From Alphaproteobacteria bacterium (GTDB lineage: Bacteria; Pseudomonadota; Alphaproteobacteria; UBA8366), in assembly GCA_030743445.1 (NCBI GenBank), contig JASLSL010000341.1, positions 1 to 6,820 on the forward strand: a DNA stretch of 6,820 nucleotides, given 5' to 3'. The position numbers and the translations under genes are program-made. The notes below the pieces were generated by a model, which ran no database searches, was not told where the DNA came from, and saw only the letters and a program-made list of their open reading frames with translations. Below are positions 5,593 through 6,820 of this stretch, piece by piece. The stretch's first letter is position 1. Every line of letters begins with the position of its first letter.

Positions 5593-6820
5593 TAATCTGC
5601 CGGACTGAATTCGTAAAATCCAAGCGCTCCCACAATGATATATTCCCTATTGGCGCGACGGGCGATGTCTGTACTGCGAAAAACCGGGCGGCACCCCAAT
5701 CCACCCACGACGGCGCGCTGAAAATCTATGCACAGCAAATCGCCGTCGATCCGATATTGGCCAATCCATTCGAAATTGATCCCGACATCACCGCCTCCAC
5801 TCCAACCTTCAAATTTTCGCACGACCGTTCCATCTTTTCGGAACAGATCCGTCAAATCCATGGGGTATTGCCCGAACGCGCGAACGTCGTAGATTTTCCA
5901 TGCACGTCCGAATTTCTTGAAAAGGCCGGCGATTTCAGGGCCCGTCAATCGGTGTTCGTCTGAAACATTGTAAAACCCACCAGGCTTTCCCTGTATGCCG
6001 GCCAGGAGCAGGCCGTTGGCAAGGCGCGCGGCAACAGCATTATCTTTGAAGGGCCAGAAATACATGATGCTACTGAGTTCGGTTGAATGCGTGGAAAACC
6101 AATCGTAATAGATTTTCAACATGGTTCGGGCCTCGTCGTCGCGGCCCAGATGAACGTACGCGGCGATAAGCGGAGGTAGGTAAAACTGCGCGTCCTTGAC
6201 ATGCTCCCTCGCGCGCTCGATCAGGCTTGCCGCTTGCTCCAGATTCCCCTCGGTGAAAGCGATCAGGCCGAGCAGGAAGAAATTCCGTCCCGCCGCGCGC
6301 GGGTCGAGGCGCTGAACCCTTTCCACCGTCTTTCGGGCTTCCGCCGGCTGTCCACTCATGATCAATGCGTAGGCCAAGGCTCGATATGCTTCGACGCTGT
6401 TGGAGTCCAATTCGATGGCGCGCCGCGCCGCGCCGATGGACTCGGCATACCGTCGCTGAACTATATAGATCGAAGACGCCAGTTGATGGGCGATGGCTGT
6501 CGGCGCCTTCTGCGCCGTTTCAAGGAGCTTGATCGTGAGTACGCGCGCCCACTTCCAGTTGAAGCCGAAACGCATTTCCCAAAAACGCTGTGACGCCAAC
6601 CAGTAAGTTGAGGCCAGGCCTGCGTAGGCTGGGCCGTAATCGGCGTCGAGGGCGATTGCCTCTTTGAACAGCGCTTCCGCCATGACCAATTCGCGGGGAG
6701 TCGATCTGAGGTAATGCGTCCACCCCTTTAAAAATGCATCCTGGGCCAGGTTCACTTTGGCCGCTTGATCGGCGCGTGGCTCGACCTTCAACTCGCTATT
6801 AGAACTCGTCTCCATGGCCG
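5592..6820 (-). CDS. TPR-repeat protein with a C-terminal beta-rich domain, probably partial at the 5' end
   Basis: At least 407 residues (numbered from the ATG at 6815). No catalytic site is visible. Residues 25-240 are helical TPR-type repeats, clearest at 25-58 (DAFLKGWTHYLRSTP to AIALDADY), 107-138, 141-174, 177-207 and 209-238. A different, glycine- and aromatic-rich segment covers about 285-407, beginning LTGPEIAGLF and including YRIDGDLLCIDF and CRPVFRS. The DAFLKGW-HY-R-TP pattern is what I know from the TPR tail of alphaproteobacterial proteins with an N-terminal adenylate/guanylate cyclase or winged-helix domain. The frame is still open above ATG 6815 (preceding codon GCC), there is no visible start signal, and the first 20 residues look like linker. 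So this is probably the C-terminal part of a larger regulatory protein cut by the window edge. Its codons end in A or T more often than those of the other genes. Function is not assigned. Confidence 0.75.
   Translation of the reverse strand, partial: AMETSSNSELKVEPRADQAAKVNLAQDAFLKGWTHYLRSTPRELVMAEALFKEAIALDADYGPAYAGLASTYWLASQRFWEMRFGFNWKWARVLTIKLLETAQKAPTAIAHQLASSIYIVQRRYAESIGAARRAIELDSNSVEAYRALAYALIMSGQPAEARKTVERVQRLDPRAAGRNFFLLGLIAFTEGNLEQAASLIERAREHVKDAQFYLPPLIAAYVHLGRDDEARTMLKIYYDWFSTHSTELSSIMYFWPFKDNAVAARLANGLLLAGIQGKPGGFYNVSDEHRLTGPEIAGLFKKFGRAWKIYDVRAFGQYPMDLTDLFRKDGTVVRKFEGWSGGGDVGINFEWIGQYRIDGDLLCIDFQRAVVGGLGCRPVFRSTDIARRANREYIIVGALGFYEFSPAD

Noticed and set aside
5474..5704. A small minus-strand frame (76 residues) across the TPR gene end and the gap.
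   Set aside because: It is out of frame with the TPR gene and contains the VRFWPQADL phrase typical of spurious peptides from intergenic repeats.
1..6820. A hidden defence system, phage, insertion sequence, CRISPR array or structured RNA.
   Set aside because: I saw no regularly spaced repeats, no transposase or integrase motifs, no tRNA-like cloverleaf and no terminal inverted repeats. Almost all the DNA is explained by seven ordinary coding frames.

Overview
The window reads as GC-rich chromosomal DNA from an alphaproteobacterium, possibly Rhodospirillales-like. This rests on strong G/C preference at third codon positions in most genes, the protein types, and a gene order (mltB-type transglycosylase, rlpA, D-Ala-D-Ala carboxypeptidase, tmk, holB, metG) that I recognise from alphaproteobacterial chromosomes. 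All seven protein-coding genes are on the minus strand, so transcription runs from high to low coordinates.

In transcription order: (1) 6820-5592 is the C-terminal part of a TPR-repeat protein, probably the tail of a larger regulator or cyclase-like protein whose N-terminus lies outside the window. (2) 5591-5442 is a 150-base gap with hairpin-forming inverted repeats, probably a copy of a dispersed intergenic repeat. (3) 5441-4470 is a periplasmic MltB-family lytic murein transglycosylase. (4) 4456-3437 is an RlpA-like lipoprotein with a DPBB catalytic domain and a SPOR domain. (5) An 80-base gap holds a 15-base tandem duplication. (6) 3356-2193 is an S11 penicillin-binding D,D-carboxypeptidase. 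(7) 2168-1527 is dTMP kinase. (8) 1530-412 is the DNA polymerase III delta-prime subunit, overlapping tmk by four bases. (9) 392-1 is the first third or less of methionyl-tRNA synthetase, cut by the window edge.

The six genes from mltB to metG are spaced like one long operon (gaps of 13, 80, 24, -4 and 19 bases). It joins peptidoglycan remodelling (MltB cuts glycan strands, RlpA acts on denuded septal glycans, the carboxypeptidase trims stem peptides) to DNA replication (dTTP supply and the clamp loader) and translation (Met-tRNA). A plausible internal promoter lies at the mltB/rlpA junction. The TPR gene looks like a separate unit: it has a gap after it, more A/T-ending codons and no functional link to the rest.

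I did not find a new defence, mobile or RNA-based system. The items most worth a second look are the C-terminal domain of the TPR protein, the repeat ahead of mltB, and the start region of rlpA. No tRNA, rRNA, CRISPR array, insertion sequence or transposase is visible.
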